A stretch of 64,000 bases of DNA from Aspidapion aeneum (GCA_963576565.1 OY755046.1:47486786-47550785); one strand, 5' to 3'; positions 11,630 through 23,409 are shown, counted from the first letter of the stretch. Numbers and translations are program-made. The notes: a model not told the origin generated them from the letters alone.

Positions 11630-12012
11630 GACGGATCCATTACGAAACTGATACTTTCTTAGCCAATTAGTATAAGGATACTCCAAGCCAACTTAACGCT
11701 GTCAGCCTTGAAAATAGTTTTTTCTAAAATCTTAGAAATAAAAGCTCTTACGAAGTTTTTGGTTTAACACAAATTATTGAGAAAAATTATCTATTACACC
11801 CGAAAAGCGCATATTGATGTGATACTCTACCACATTAGCATTAATGGATTTTGACCGAAATCTAATTAGCTCCTTACAGTGTTAAACTCATGGAATGTGG
11901 TTGAGCGGTTTCGGAGTTGACGTGTGGCGGACAGCCAAATAACACACTTTCGGCGTTACCTTAAAAAAAAACTATATCTCTAGTTACTGCTGCGCGGGCT
12001 AGGATGGTAAAA
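11630..12012 (+). repeat. Dispersed repeat 'family A', copy 1
   Basis: First of at least six copies in this window of one interspersed repeat. Full copies start near GGATCCATGACGGATCTGAT, then TACCTTCCTAGCC. They contain a block reading GACCAAAATCTAATCAGCTC and a block like AAATCGGTTCAGCGGTTTAG, and end in GGGCTAGGAAGGTA, which is complementary to the start. This copy is diverged (TGATACTTTCTTAGCC near 11651, GGGCTAGGATGGTAAAA near 11997). It is non-coding; superfamily is undetermined. Confidence 0.65.
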
Positions 12013-12159
12013 ATTGGCTGTAACACAAATAAAGAAAAACAGCGGTTGACAAGCTTTTGAATTTCTAAGCTAGAGAACGAAATGTCAAACTAAAACAAGA
12101 ACAGAACAGCGGCCATTTTGGATTTGCTACTTTAACTTTCTGATAATATCACCTTAATA

Positions 12160-13305
12160 ACGGATAAGAAAGAAGAACTGATAAAAATGCTGGAAGAACT
12201 GAATACAGCAGATAGAATTATAGGATTGAGTACGAACTGCACTAAAGCTAAAATAATAACAAATACAGATGAAGATATCACGAAAGTAGAGGAATATACC
12301 TGGGACAAATTATTACACCAAACTAAAAAAAGAGAACCAAAGAGCTGAAATCAAGAGCCGAGTAAGATTGGCCCGGACAGCATTCGGTAAATTAAGCTAC
12401 ATATTAAAAAATAAATAAATGGATCCATGATGGATCTGATACCTTTCTAGCCCACTCCAAGTAAACTCCATGCTATATCAACCTTGAAAACAGATTTTTA
12501 AATATCTCCGAAATGAAGGCCGCTACGAAGTTTTTGAAAAAATGTGGTCTACTATATTCCGAAAACCGCATATTGATGCGACGCTCCGGTTAAAAGTTAG
12601 GAATTTTTAAATTTAACTGTCAAAAAACTGCCATAGCACTGATGAATTTTAACCAAAATCTAATCAGCTTGTTGCAGTGTCGAGCTGTATTTTACGTGGA
12701 AATTTCATCAAAATCGGTTCAACGGTTTAGGAGCTATCACACACACACAGACAGACATCACGACAATATTGCTAGAATAGGTCAAAATACCCTAAATCAC
12801 ACAAATTTTCTCAAGGTCTCAAAAAAATTTTCTTTGAAACTAATACCTTCCCTAGCCTCAAAACGAAAGTGTTTAACCAATGTGTCCTTCCTGTACTTAC
12901 CCATGAATCCCAGACCTGGCTACTTACAAAATCAAACATGGATAAGGTAACAAATGTCCAAATTCAATGGAAATACAAATGTTACATGTAAAGCTAACAG
13001 ATAGAAAAAGGAATCCATGGATAAAAAATCAAACAAAAGTAAGGGATGTCAGAGGAGAAGTATCAAGATTAAAATGGAAATTTGTCGGTCATAATATCAG
13101 ACAAAAAGACGATCGTTGAAACAAATGTATTGTAAACTGGAGACCCTGGGAAAATAAAAGAAGTAGGAGAAGACCCCAAATGAGATGAGCGGATGATTTG
13201 AAGAAACATGCGGGAGCTAGTTAGTACAGTACAGTTACAGACAAGAAGAGTGGATGATATTGGGGGAGGCCTATATCTAATGGATTAAAGAAAGCTAAAT
13301 AGATA
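12160..13305 (+). pseudogene. LINE relic (RT C-terminal half to stop), split by family A insertion
   Basis: Plus-strand LINE relic. The part at 12160-12405 encodes an RT thumb region (EELIKMLEELNTADRIIGLS, later AEIKSRV-like and FGKLSYILK-like segments). It is then interrupted by a family A repeat (12410-12856). The LINE resumes with an NQCVLPVLT-like block near 12876 and continues through KWKFVGHNIRQKDDR near 13075 to the C-terminal RRRPQMRWADDLKKHAG block near 13165, ending at a microsatellite tail. Multiple frameshifts and stops are present. Its last ~430 bp recur at 63174-63590. The C-terminal motif set is common in insect RTE/CR1-like LINEs; exact clade not decided. Confidence 0.7.
12410..12856 (+). 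repeat. Dispersed repeat 'family A', copy 2, nested in a LINE
   Basis: Family A copy starting ATGGATCCATGATGGATCTG (12418) and ending ACCTTCCCTAGCC (12844-12856). It lies between two halves of one LINE coding region (12160-12405 and 12857-13305), so it inserted after the LINE. The right-hand GGGCTAGGAAGGT hairpin half is missing. Includes a short CACACACACAGACAGACA run near 12740. Confidence 0.7.
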
Positions 13306-13326
13306 GATAGATAGATAGATAGATAA
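13300..13326 (+). repeat. (GATA)n microsatellite, LINE 3' tail
   Basis: Six to seven AGAT units directly following the LINE C-terminal codons. Position and strand suggest it is the 3' tail of the LINE at 12160-13305; the copy ending at 63590 has only a short GGATAGATG tail. Confidence 0.8.
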
Positions 13327-13975
13327 CTTTGGTAAAATCCAATAAAATCCGTAGTGGTAACCGGAAACGCAGCCTCGGAGGTTGACAATGTTTGTATTTC
13401 TTTTTCTTTTCTTTTACAATTTTTTAATTTAATTGAAAGAATTATGTCATCAAAGAATACCATTATTGTAAATAAAAAAAAATGAATGAAGGCTAGTAAT
13501 AACAAATAATTATGCAACGAATGGCGTAGTAGTAATTCATAAATGCGCACTGGAAAGTATATACCGTAGACAGGACGCCGGACTTCAGCATTTATAAGTG
13601 CCTGAAGAAATCGATATTGAAGTATAGCTTGTGGTTATTTGCAAATTAATGTTTTTTTGTGTCTATACGTCTTCGAGTACCGTAAAATAGGGTGAATAGC
13701 AACTGGAGGGTGAATAGAAAAATTGGTTAAATAAAAAAAAATAGTTTTCTTTAAAATAAATTTAACAACCGAACCGAACGAATTTGGAGGCGTTCAAACT
13801 CCTTTTCAAAATATAGAGGTAAAGTTTACCCGTCGAAAGGGGTGCGTGCTTCAAAAATTTCAAAATAGCGAAAAAAGTGTGCCCTCGCAATCAACATCGA
13901 TTGTTTTTTCCAAAAACGTACGACAAATACCCGAATGAGCATCTGTTATAAACTTTAAAATTGCGAACGACTTTT
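13327..13975. other. Unannotated stretch
   Basis: No recognisable gene or element. The open frame 13221-13550 (minus) is an antisense reading of the LINE tail and AT-rich DNA. Confidence 0.4.
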
Positions 13976-14320
13976 TACCTTCCTAGCCCGCGTGGCAATG
14001 GCTAGAGAAGGTATAATTTTCGACGAAATTTTTTTTTTGAGATAACGCCAGAAATTTGTTTTCTTGATGTATTTTGATGCTAATGACAGTCCTTGACAAT
14101 TAAAAATTTACAATAATGCTAACTTTTTAACGGAGCATCGCATAAATACACTGTTGTCGGAATATAGTAGGCTTTATTTTGCTCAATAATAAAAACTTCG
14201 TAGGAGCTTTAGTTTATGAGATATTTACAAAAAATTGTTTTCAAGGCTAATATACATCACTTGAAGTGTGATAATAGGCGAGCTAGGAAGGTGTCAGATC
14301 CGTCATGGACCCATTTATTT
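13976..14320 (-). repeat. Dispersed repeat 'family A', copy 3 (minus)
   Basis: Reverse-oriented family A copy: starts TACCTTCCTAGCCCGCGTGG (13977), containing the terminal hairpin with AGAGAAGGTA, and ends AGGTGTCAGATCCGTCATGG near 14309 followed by ACCCATTTATTT. Its right half belongs to the 340-bp tandem duplication described next. Confidence 0.65.
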
Positions 14321-14835
14321 AATTCTACAAAACGTAGTTTGTAGCACCAAGACTTTTTGTTAATTTATGAAAAATCGCTTAAAAATCAATACAGATATGA
14401 CCAAATAATCAAAATATTAAATTTCAATTTTATCATGAAATTTAGGCTAAAAAGGAGGTTTAATATTTTTCCACCCCTGACGGCTTGCAACTGCCGTCGG
14501 AATATAGTAGGCTATGTTTTGCTCAATAATAAAAACTTCGTAGGCGCTTTAGTTTATGAGATATTTACAAAAAATTGTTTTTAAAGCTAATATGCATCAC
14601 TTGAAGTGTGATAATAGGCTAGCTAGGAAGGTGTCAGATCCGTCATGGATCCATTTATTTAATTCTACTAAACGTAGTCTGTAGCACCAAGATTTTTTGT
14701 TAATTTATGAAAAATAGCTTAAAAATCAATACAGATATTATCAAATAATCAAAATATTAAATTTCAATTTTATCATGAAATTCAGGCTAAAAAGGAGGTT
14801 TAATATTTTTCCACCCTTGACGGCTTGCAACTGCC
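14156..14835 (+). repeat. Tandem duplication, 2 x 340 bp
   Basis: GTCGGAATATAGTAGGCT occurs at 14156 and again at 14496, and the two 340-bp units (14156-14495, 14496-14835) match almost throughout with a few substitutions. Both include the outer half of family A copy 3. Each unit ends in CGGCTTGCAACTGCC. The short GTCG junction suggests duplication by unequal exchange. Confidence 0.85.
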
Positions 14836-14998
14836 GTCGCTTGCAGAAAAGCACCAATTTCCGCACTTGTTAGGTAAATAACTATAAATCTCAAAAAGTA
14901 ATTAACCAGTTTCGATAATTTAACTGACTTAACAAATAAAATTTAAGTAAAAATATGTTTTTTTTGGTCCAACTAAAACATCCCGTGGGCGTTTCCGT

Positions 14999-15890
14999 CA
15001 TCGGCGTATGCAGCCTGACATTTAGGGGGGGGGATGCAAAAAAAATAATAGGAATTTATTAAAATAAACAAAAAAAAACGAAAATACATACATATCGTTT
15101 TTCTAAATGTATTACAGTAAACCACAAAGTAAAAACTTACTATATGGTCATGCAAATATATAGAGTAGTTTTTGTTGATGGAAAAAAATCCGCTTGCTTT
15201 ACAACTTCTGCCCTTTTCAAACTTTTTGACTCAAATTTATGAATTTTTTCGTCTCTCCACAAGTTGTAACCTGTTTAAATGATAAAATTCGGAAAGTTAT
15301 TTAATGCTTACATCTACGGGTTGACAAGTCCAGCATAACAAACGAATGCAATGCCAATAGTTCGAAAGCTGGTAGGTTTTCATCGTAAGCTCCAAATAAG
15401 GTATTACCAAATATTTTTTCCAGTACTCTGGTGGGATATTTGCGGGAACGTGCATACGAATTTGCTGTCGCCTAACTATCCTTGGCACCTGTAACTCTAT
15501 TCCAATGTTTTCGGCATGTGTGCTGGCTTCAGCTAAGATAGTGTTCATAACTTCTTCTGCAGATTTACGTTGATCTTTAATTAGATCTAATACTCTTTTA
15601 ATGTGATTTCCACATTGCAATAAATCTAAACTTTTAGATTGCAAGATATTGGCTAAAGGTTCCAAAAACGCAGAATACCTTGCTTTCAGGCACAGGGAAT
15701 AATAAATACCGGCCTTGTTGAAGCGCTGTAAAGCTGAAATGCTACCTTTCTAGTTGCAATATTGCCTGTCGTCTTCTGATAGTTTCTAAAGGCCTTCAAG
15801 GATGCTCAAAAAGTTGTCTTTAATTACAGCAATACTTTTATATTTTTAAGACCATCATGTCTAACACAGGACAAAGGAGAGGAATATTTG
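14999..15890 (-). pseudogene. hAT transposase relic (ZMYM1-like), minus strand
   Basis: The frame 15297-15665 and its broken continuation to about 15880 resemble the middle of hAT-family transposases annotated as zinc-finger MYM-type protein 1-like. Visible blocks are LEPLANILQSKSLDLLQC, then DLIKDQRKSAEEVMNTIL, then IVRRQQIRMHVPAN, then EYWKKYLVIPYLE. Stops at the 5' side (near 15725 and 15830) and loss of the C-terminal dimerisation region make it a pseudogene. Low-coordinate DNA at 14999-15034 (CATCGGCGTATGCAGCC, then a G run) looks like a mutated hAT terminus of the CAGTGGCG type. No matching right terminus was found. Confidence 0.7.
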
Positions 15891-16443
15891 GACCATAATT
15901 TCTTTGTAAAACTAATTCATGGAAAAAATGAATTACATCCTTCAGAGTATATATCGTTAGAAATAAGTGTATCTGTTGTATAATAGGAATAAGTTTATAG
16001 TGCTACGCTCATGGTTCCCGTACGTCCCGGTGAAATGCTCCAAGAGTATTCCTTAAACGTGTCCAGGGGACGTTCCCGGAACATTTTCTGGTAACAACTC
16101 TAGTTTTCCGAACGTTGCTGCAACGACCACACGTTCTGTTTAGTCAGGGCTGGTAGTAAGGACATTCCCTGAACGGAGTTGTGGGGTTAGGGTCACGTGA
16201 TCTCAGTTCGACCTCTAGGCACTCTACTCTTTGGTAAAACAAATAAAAGTAGCTAACAGCGACCGTGACATTATGAATTAAAAGACGTCAATTTAAGAAA
16301 AAACCCATAGCTTGATATGGGTCTTCCAATACCCCAATATAGATAGAAATTTGCATAAAATTTCGATAACGATCGTTTTAAATTTATCACTTTATATAAT
16401 TTTTATGACATAACACAAGAATCAACAAAAAAGTTAACAGAAA
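15891..16443. other. Unannotated stretch
   Basis: Contains a locally CG-richer patch near 16010-16160 (repeated GTTCCCG/ACGTTC-like words), of unknown nature. No gene supported. Confidence 0.35.
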
Positions 16444-16608
16444 CAGTGGCGTATCCAGGAATATGTCTTGGGGGGGGGGGGGCAGACCCCATGATGCCGT
16501 GTTTTATGCTATTTTCTTTTTGTATTCATAAAATATGTGGAAAATATCTGAGAAAATCTTAGATTTAGAGGGGCCGGGCCCTAAGATCCACCTTTGCGTG
16601 CGCCCATG
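16444..16608 (+). mobile_element. hAT-type MITE (165 bp), copy 1
   Basis: Begins CAGTGGCGTATCCAGGAATA, carries a run of about thirteen G, and ends TGCGCCCATG. Flanks share the word ACAGAA on both sides (16437-16442, 16609-16614), a weathered 8-bp duplication. The same element in reverse orientation is at 33772-33932, sharing the CATGATGCCGTATTTTATGC-like interior. CAGTGGCG termini are typical of hAT elements in insects. Confidence 0.65.
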
Positions 16609-17985
16609 ACAGAAGAAAGCTTGCTTTAAACTAAATGATTAGCAGGATTTTTGCCTAAGATGGTTTAAAACAAGTGCATTGGTTATTACATTAGTTATGG
16701 AATTTAGATAAGGTTAAATAACATCAAGTATTTGGAAATAATTCGTTTCAGCTATGGTCTATTCAGATTATTTAAAGACCACTTTTTGGATTCCACAGTA
16801 GATAAATTAACACATCAAAATTTTGACTTTTATTTATATAAAAATCGGGAGTGCTATTATTGTCATTTATTATAGTTGTAAGAATTCCTAAATATATAAT
16901 AAAAAAAAACCTACATAATTTTTTATCTATGGAGCTTAAAACGTGTTTGTATTTATCACAAATATGTAGTTAGCTAAGTGACTGGTTGGGGAGATTTCTG
17001 CCAGAATAAAAAATTGTGGCAGGGAGTCACTAACCAGGAGCTTCGTTGTTCAGCTGATTAGCCTGGCTATTCAGGGGGGCAATGCCGCTTCGATCCTCGA
17101 GACCATTCCGGATGGGCCATGTTTGGCAGAGGTCTTTGATTTGATTAATTAATAAATTTTTATTTACTTAGTTATTTATGTATTTATTTATTTACAGTTG
17201 TTATTTTATTGTTAAAAATTTTTACTAAAATGTACGTTTTAAATTAAAAAAAAGGAAATAAATTCAGAATTGTTTGGCAAGACAATCGTATAATATGCAA
17301 AATAATGATTGAAACAAAAATATTTTTTTTAGAACCACTGAACCGATTTTGCTGATTCGTACCTTGTTGTGCGTGACAAGAATGCAGCTTTTTTACCAAT
17401 TTAACAAAATAATTAAAAATGTTCGCAATACAAGAATAAACGAGCATTTTTAAAGGGTACATTTTAATTTCATCCGCCGTCTTGGATTTTAAGATGGCGG
17501 ACAAAAATATATATTTAGTCAAAACTCTGATTAATTTTCTGCGAAGTGTAGTTTATCCCATTAAAATCGATTTTATAGTTCAAAAGTTATAAGGAAAAAA
17601 AATTGCCCGGTTTTTTGTTTGTTTAATTTGTTTACTGAGTTTAAAATATTTTTAAATGATCAGAGTAGTAAGAAACTAATTAAATAGGGGATTCATTTTG
17701 CGACGCCTCTTTTTCAAGACGGGGTTTATTATAGATGAAACACGTTCAATATAAATCTCTTAACGAACCTTTCAAAGGGTGGCAGTGAGGACAACGATAT
17801 CAACCAAACCTTCTATGAAACGGAACTCGCCCCATTTAATCCAAATTTTACTTTGTTTTTGAAAAATATAAATTTTGAGCCCTAAGGATTGCGTTCCTGC
17901 ACTATATCTAAATTTTTTTTCAGCTACATGTTTGTTGTACATCCTCTTCGATACACATTACATGCTGTCGCAAAGATAACTTGAG
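16609..17985. other. Unannotated stretch with a tRNA-like block near 17040
   Basis: Mostly AT-rich. At 17038-17100 a GC-rich block (GTTCAGCTGATTAGCC, then GCTTCGATCCTCGAG) faintly resembles box A and box B spacing of a tRNA-derived SINE head, but it does not fold as a tRNA and no SINE end was found. The frame 17244-17522 (minus) has no family features. Confidence 0.3.
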
Positions 17986-19159
17986 CAGTGACAGCTGCTA
18001 CAGGGATGGCAACGCGGCAGTGCCCTCCCCAAACTAGACAACAAACAGTATTTTTAATTTATTTATTTAAAAAAAGTTAAATCTTCCCTTACGACATGAT
18101 TCTCTGGTTCTTTTTATTATCTGTGGTGAACAACAAGCGATTACTTGCGTGAACTTTTTTAGCGTAAATAATTACAAGCCGGCAGCGCCGCGCGGGGCAA
18201 GGTTTCAATTTTACCCGTTTTTCAGCGGGGTATGAGTGGATGTTCTCGAGCGGGGGCGGGATGAATGTTTGTTTAAGTTGAAGTCGGCCATCATCATCGT
18301 GCGGAAACGTCCGTTGCCCATCTACACGTTGCCGGTAATCCTCAGTCAAGACGTATGAGTTTTTTTTTAAGTTGGGGTATGTCAGTAGTAAAAAGCATTG
18401 TCGGTCGCTTGTTATTGTTTATGTTTGTTATCATTTGTTTATAAAATGGAAATTAATACCGTCGATTTCATAATTAACTGTGCAAATTTAAATACGTTGA
18501 CATATGAACTTCGATTACAAATAAAATCTTTAGGGTCAGATAGACCGGACCTAAAAATCCTAAAAATTAACCAAAATTTTTGTGCAAGTAATAAAAAATT
18601 ATACGATGCTGAAAACTGGTTGTGCGGTTGTGAAAAACGAAATGCTTTTTTTTGCTTTATTTGTCTTATTATGAACAATCCACGAAGTGATCCTGCGTGG
18701 GTGGCAAAGGGAATGTGTGATATCAAGCACTTTAGTGAAAAAATAAAGATACTTTGTGTTACTTATTTAAAAACCAGATAGAATTTTCTACGCTAGGCAA
18801 GACTGATATTAGGTGCCAATTGAATAGTGCCTATAGGCAAAACATTACCGAACATACTGAAATTGTGGAAAAAAAATATAATAGGTTAATAGACTGTTTA
18901 AAATTCTGTGGGATTTTTGAGGTTGCTCTACGGGCCATGATGAGTCTAAAACTGGTGCTAATCCAAGCACTTTGCGCATATAAAAGAAGGGCGAATAGAC
19001 TTTATCTATAAACGCATAAACTAAAAACTACATCAAGTAGCAGCTTGTTTCTAAAATGCTAAAATAAAATTGTTTAGGTAAGTTTTTTTAATTTCCTGTT
19101 CCATGCAATATAAATTTCTGCCCCCCCCCTCCAATTTATAACGTCACTAGCCGCCACTG
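17986..19159 (+). mobile_element. Internally deleted hAT transposon keeping the N-terminal exon
   Basis: A complete element of 1174 bp with a perfect 8-bp target duplication AACTTGAG (17978-17985 and 19160-19167). Left end CAGTGACAGCTGCTACAGGG, right end complementary to CAGTGGCGGCTAGTGACG. The interior keeps the first transposase exon (18446-18990) and a GTAAGT splice-donor-like site at 19079, but not the catalytic or C-terminal region. It would need transposase in trans to move. Confidence 0.85.
18446..18990 (+). pseudogene. hAT transposase N-terminal fragment (TTF-type zinc finger)
   Basis: Starts at the methionine codon at 18446 (MEINTVDFIINCANLN), a little inside the longest open frame. 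The segment YDAENWLCGCEKRNAFFCF, followed by a DPAWVAKGMCDIKHFSEKIK-like block, is the TTF-type zinc finger found at the N terminus of ZMYM1-like hAT transposases; the paired cysteines of CGC and FFCFIC are visible. A frameshift near 18778 moves to the next frame (EFSTLGKTDIRCQLNSAYRQ), and the reading then degrades before the retained splice-donor-like site. DNA-binding only; the DDE domain has been deleted. It lies wholly inside the hAT element 17986-19159. Confidence 0.7.
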
Positions 19160-19189
19160 AACTTGAGTACCTACGGCGTTAAACTCAGG

Positions 19190-19345
19190 GGATCTACTTG
19201 GTAGACTCCTATTTCCCTCCTCCTGTACTTACCGGACGCACTTCTCTTCTCCCCTTTTTTCTCCCATATATATTTAGCCTTTCTTCGTCCTAAGCAAAGA
19301 GTTCTTCGGATCGGCCCTTTAGCTTTTATTCGTACTGCAGATCTA
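19190..19345 (+). repeat. Dispersed repeat 'family B', copy 1
   Basis: Block from TTGGTAGACTCCTATTTCCC to GATCGGCCCTTTAGCTTTTA. A diverged copy in the same orientation is at 23733-23915. Unknown class; no ends recognised. Confidence 0.55.
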
Positions 19346-20675
19346 CCTAACTGATTTATACAGGATCAAAGCCCAAATTACAAAAGCCAACTCGCCTCTG
19401 GCCAAAAAATGTCAGATGATTGGGTTTTTTCCCAAAAATTAAGTTGCCCCATAATTAAGATCACTAAATCAGATTCCACTCTCTGATCTTCACAGTTTGC
19501 GATCGCTGAGGTAACTGGGCCACTACCAGTGTCGACTGCAGAACCCGGACAAACATGCATTAGCTCGAGGCGGACAGTTTTTAATAATATGTCAAATTTA
19601 TGGGATTTGCAAAGTGAAAAGGTAAAATATGGATTTGTTCGGATAAATTTTTTAATAGCAACAATTATAAATGGTTTTATTCAAACCATATAACGTAATT
19701 CCTAAACTAAGAAAGGGGTGAAATTAAAAAACCAGAAATTAAAAAAAAGTTTTTTTGCTCAGTCGGGAATCTAATTCGGAACCTCTGGCTTTACGTCGAT
19801 ATTGTTAATTTTGGTTTTTATAATTTATGATACAGGTTATAAATCTTTTATTTTGGTTTTTTCTACCATTTTGTTTATGGAATAAAGTTTTTTTTGACAA
19901 AATGTTTTGTGGTGTCGACCACCAACCAATATCAAGGGTTTTTGTCACTTAGTTGAAGGTAAGTCGTCAAAAAAGTCTGGCAACACTGTTGACGTGCCAA
20001 TGCCTTATTAAGTAGACCACTAAGCACATTATAAATTTTTTGGAAACGTGTGTCGTAAGGATGCTATTTCTGGGATTGGAACTCGATCAAGCTAATAAAC
20101 TGATTTTTCAAAATTTTTCGTTTCTCCTTATAGGTAAACACTCAATTTCGACTTTTAGAATTTAGCATGGACCCTCCTTTATGTGTTAAAATTTCTATCG
20201 CAATGGGCCAATATTCAGTTTTATCTAAACCATAAACAGTTATTCCAAACTAGTAAGGGGATGAAATAAAACAAAAAAAATAAAAAATAAAAGTTGCCCG
20301 GGTCAGCTAAATGTATGAACAGGGCCCTGCCACTAGTCGCAGTGATTATCAGTACCACTTGTTACATAAGAGAAATGAAAATATATATGTATATCGATGC
20401 CGAGAAAGTGTTACAAAATTGAAGGAGAGACCTACATTTAACTAGGCTTCTTATATTTTAGCATCTTATAGGCATGACCCATTTAAAATTTTCAATATTT
20501 AATTGAAAAACTTTTTTAAAAATTAATAACTACCAAAAGTCGTCAAAATTAGGTTTTTCGAAGATATTTACTTAGCCGTGATAGACGTTTAATACTAAGA
20601 TTTAGATAAAAATTTGCAAATTTGTTTCTCAATCATTCCTGATCATCCAATAAATCAGTGATCAGTCATTTCATT
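19346..20675. other. Unannotated AT-rich stretch
   Basis: Two similar patches near 19640-19750 and 20190-20290 share words such as AAACCATA and a GGGGTGAAATAAAA-like string, suggesting an old local duplication. No gene supported. Confidence 0.35.
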
Positions 20676-22392
20676 AATGTTTTCCACCAACAGCAACAAG
20701 TGGCAACAATCAGGTTCTTAATTTTTTATATAAATTTCCGATGCCATCAATCAAGTTTCTACATTCCTCTGATCATCTAATAATGTCATCTACTGCAAGC
20801 AGGTCTGAAAGTCCGTGGAAGATTTTGATGGAGTACATAACCTCACATTTTTTGCATTGAGCGAGTTAAAAAAACAGCAATAAATAGGGTGTGGCCAAAA
20901 TTGCGCTAAAGCTATAGGAGGGTATATTGTTGTAGCGACTTGCGTTTAAAACTGATCACACACAAACTTGCATAGCTCGCAGAATGCGTAGCATAGGGCT
21001 TTTAACTAATCAGCGATCGAATAGCCACGGCCATATTGGATTTGCATATGAAAAGTCCGTAGCTGATTGGTCGTAGCTTATGCTATGCGCTATGCATTTT
21101 CGTGTGTGAGCCCTTACATAACTTTGTCAATTAAAATTTTTTTTCAATTTATTTTTAAGATACATAGATTTTTTTTTAGGTTTTTAGTACAACTTATCAT
21201 AACCTCTAACTTGTCATTCGTCAAAATGAATTTGAATTTATTAAAGAAGAACAAGAGGGTATAAAGTTATTAATTGAAATTCTTGACAGTAATCCACTTT
21301 TTGAAGGAGATAGTGCCGAAGGAGATGAGAATGAAAACAGAATCCAAATAATGATAAATCTTTGAAAGTTGCCCAATAAAATGGCTATCAGAATTTCTTC
21401 TTCGTCAGACATATTTTTATTCGAAAAGCTGTGGGTAAAAAACGAAGGTGAAAAATCGAAAAAAAGTTGGGTTATATCCCTTTCATCTCTTGTCACTTGT
21501 GGGCGTGATGCCATTGGGTTTTTAATTTAACTGATGGCTTCATCTGAAGCAATTAGAAATAATTTCAGATTGATGACATATGTCAGCTGTTAACTAACTG
21601 TTGGTATAGCAAATCCACCGATCCACAAAAATAGATGACAAAAAAAACTTCCCCTATGTGAGCAATCTTCGATAAATATCAATAACGTCAAAATCACCTG
21701 TTTTAGTTTTTTTTTGTTCTGCTGGGCCAGTTTTTAATTTTATGGCTGGTTTTTTTATGGGGAAGTTTTTATTCCAACAGTTGGTTGACAGCTGACATAT
21801 ATCATCAATCTGATATTATTTCTGATTGTATCAGATGAAGCCATCAGTTGAAATACAAACCCGATAATATCATGCCCACAAGTGACAAGAAAAGAAAGAG
21901 ACATAACTTTTTCAACTTTTAACTTTTCCTCAGCTTTTCAAAAATAAACATGTCTGATAAAGAAGAAACTAATAACCCTTGAGATACCTAATGAGAAAAC
22001 CATTTCGAAGTCGGATAGATTGTAGTTCGCAACAAATTTCTTCACATAATCTTGTATGTTAGTGTGTTTCCCCATAGAGAAAATAATTAGTTCCTCGTCT
22101 GAATCCTTAGATGAGGAACTAGTACACTTCAATAGATTTAGCGCAATTTTGGCCGCAGCCCTATTTATTGCAGATATGCTGTTTTTATAACTCGACTCTT
22201 AACGAAAAAAATGTGAGGTTATGTACTCCATCAAAACCTTCCACCGACTCCCACACCCGGTTGCATCCATCAGAAAAATATAGTAACTTGATTGAAGGAG
22301 GGTGGATTTCGCCGAACTTGATTGATGGCATCGGATATCCATCTGAAAAATTTAAAAACCTGATTGTTGCCAACGGTTGATGTTTGATGGAA
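20676..22392. mobile_element. Large palindromic (fold-back) element, ~1.7 kb
   Basis: The left part (20676-20925 and 21221-21600) is the diverged reverse complement of the right part (22135-22392 and 21770-22130). Matching pairs include GGCAACAATCAGG (20702) with CCTGATTGTTGCC (22359). Likewise GGAGTACATAACCTCACATT pairs with its complement near 22210, and GATGGCTTCATCTGA with TCAGATGAAGCCATC (21834). The centre is near 21690. Both arms contain an ATG followed by acidic codons (MSDEEE on the minus strand near 21411; MSDKEE on the plus strand near 21950), like a duplicated transposase start. Head-to-head duplication of one DNA transposon is the simplest reading. Confidence 0.65.
20953..21113. 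mobile_element. MITE with ~50-bp TIRs inside the left palindrome arm
   Basis: Ends read TGATCACACACAAACTTGCA and, from the other side, GGGCTCACACACGAAAATGC. Inverted similarity continues through GCGTAGCATA and CTAATCAGC for about 50 bp each. The right arm of the surrounding palindrome lacks it, so it inserted after the palindrome formed. No clear target duplication. Confidence 0.6.
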
Positions 22393-22643
22393 AAAAAGTT
22401 AAATATTAAATAGCTTCGCGGTGCCGCCGGTGTATTAGGTAAAGTTGTTACGGACATCTTAGAAGATATAAATAGTCAAAACTGAGAAGATGAAGCTGGA
22501 TATGGAGTTAATTATAATTGCATCAGACAGAGGCATGTTAGGACTAACGTAACCCTCAACATTAAAAATGTTGTTCTAATGCAAGGGTTAAAAAGAAATT
22601 AAATTCGAAAAATCGAGATTTAGGAATTATTGCGTTCACCGAA

Positions 22644-22830
22644 CAAGCGCGGATTTGAGGAGGGGGGTAACGGGGTAATTACCCCCCCTAGAAAAAAATG
22701 CACCTTTTCCTAATAATTAAAAGGAAAATATAAAAATTACCCCCCCTAGAAAAAAAAAATTATATTGCAAAATAAAATTTTCGTGGATTTTTACCCCCCC
22801 CCCCTAGATTTTGACCCAGATCCGCGCTTG
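22644..22830. mobile_element. hAT-type MITE (187 bp) with perfect 8-bp target duplication
   Basis: Termini CAAGCGCGGATTTG and CAGATCCGCGCTTG are inverted repeats with one mismatch. TCACCGAA is duplicated exactly on both sides (22636-22643, 22831-22838). The interior has three runs of C flanking AT-rich segments. A second copy is at 26864-27047. The 8-bp duplication and short TIR indicate the hAT superfamily. Confidence 0.85.
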
Positions 22831-22838
22831 TCACCGAA

Positions 22839-23409
22839 GAAAAATGTCAGATGAACGTCATATGTCAAAAAACCGATGTAATCGGTAAACAAAATTAGAC
22901 TATTTTACGAACTCGCCCATATTTTTCGAAACTGGGTGAACTGGTGGGAAATTTCAACTTCTTTATTCAAAAACTATTATAAAAACATTAGGCAAATAAT
23001 TTTACAAAAAATACAGTTAACCAAACTGGTATATCATTTATATGATTCTTGATTTTTATTTGTTTTTACCATTTCTGAGATGTGAAATTACGAAATTTAT
23101 TTGTACGATACAAAGTGAACTATAATTATATAATTTTAAAAAGTATCCTGCGTTTCAGACAAAGTAATTTTGTCGTCAGCGGTTTTTAAGTTAACCGTTT
23201 ATGCTTAAATAGTGATTTGAGGTCAGCGCCATCTTTCCTTTGTACTTTGAACAAATAAATAAAATAATAAGTATTTTCTTGTGCGGCATTTAATTTCCAT
23301 GAGGATATATTTGAGCTTTCTGCCTCTCCACTACTCCATTCTTTTTTCACTGTATGTATCTAAATTTTTTAAAGGTGTTTGTACATCTCCCTTCCATTCA
23401 CTTTACCAT
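22839..23409. other. Unannotated stretch
   Basis: AT-rich, no supported feature. Confidence 0.4.

Noticed and set aside
12642..12950. 102-codon open frame
   Set aside because: It crosses from the family A repeat into the LINE relic, so it is a chance fusion of two repeats.
17038..17100. tRNA or SINE head
   Set aside because: Words resemble box A and box B but the sequence does not fold as a tRNA and has no defined element ends.
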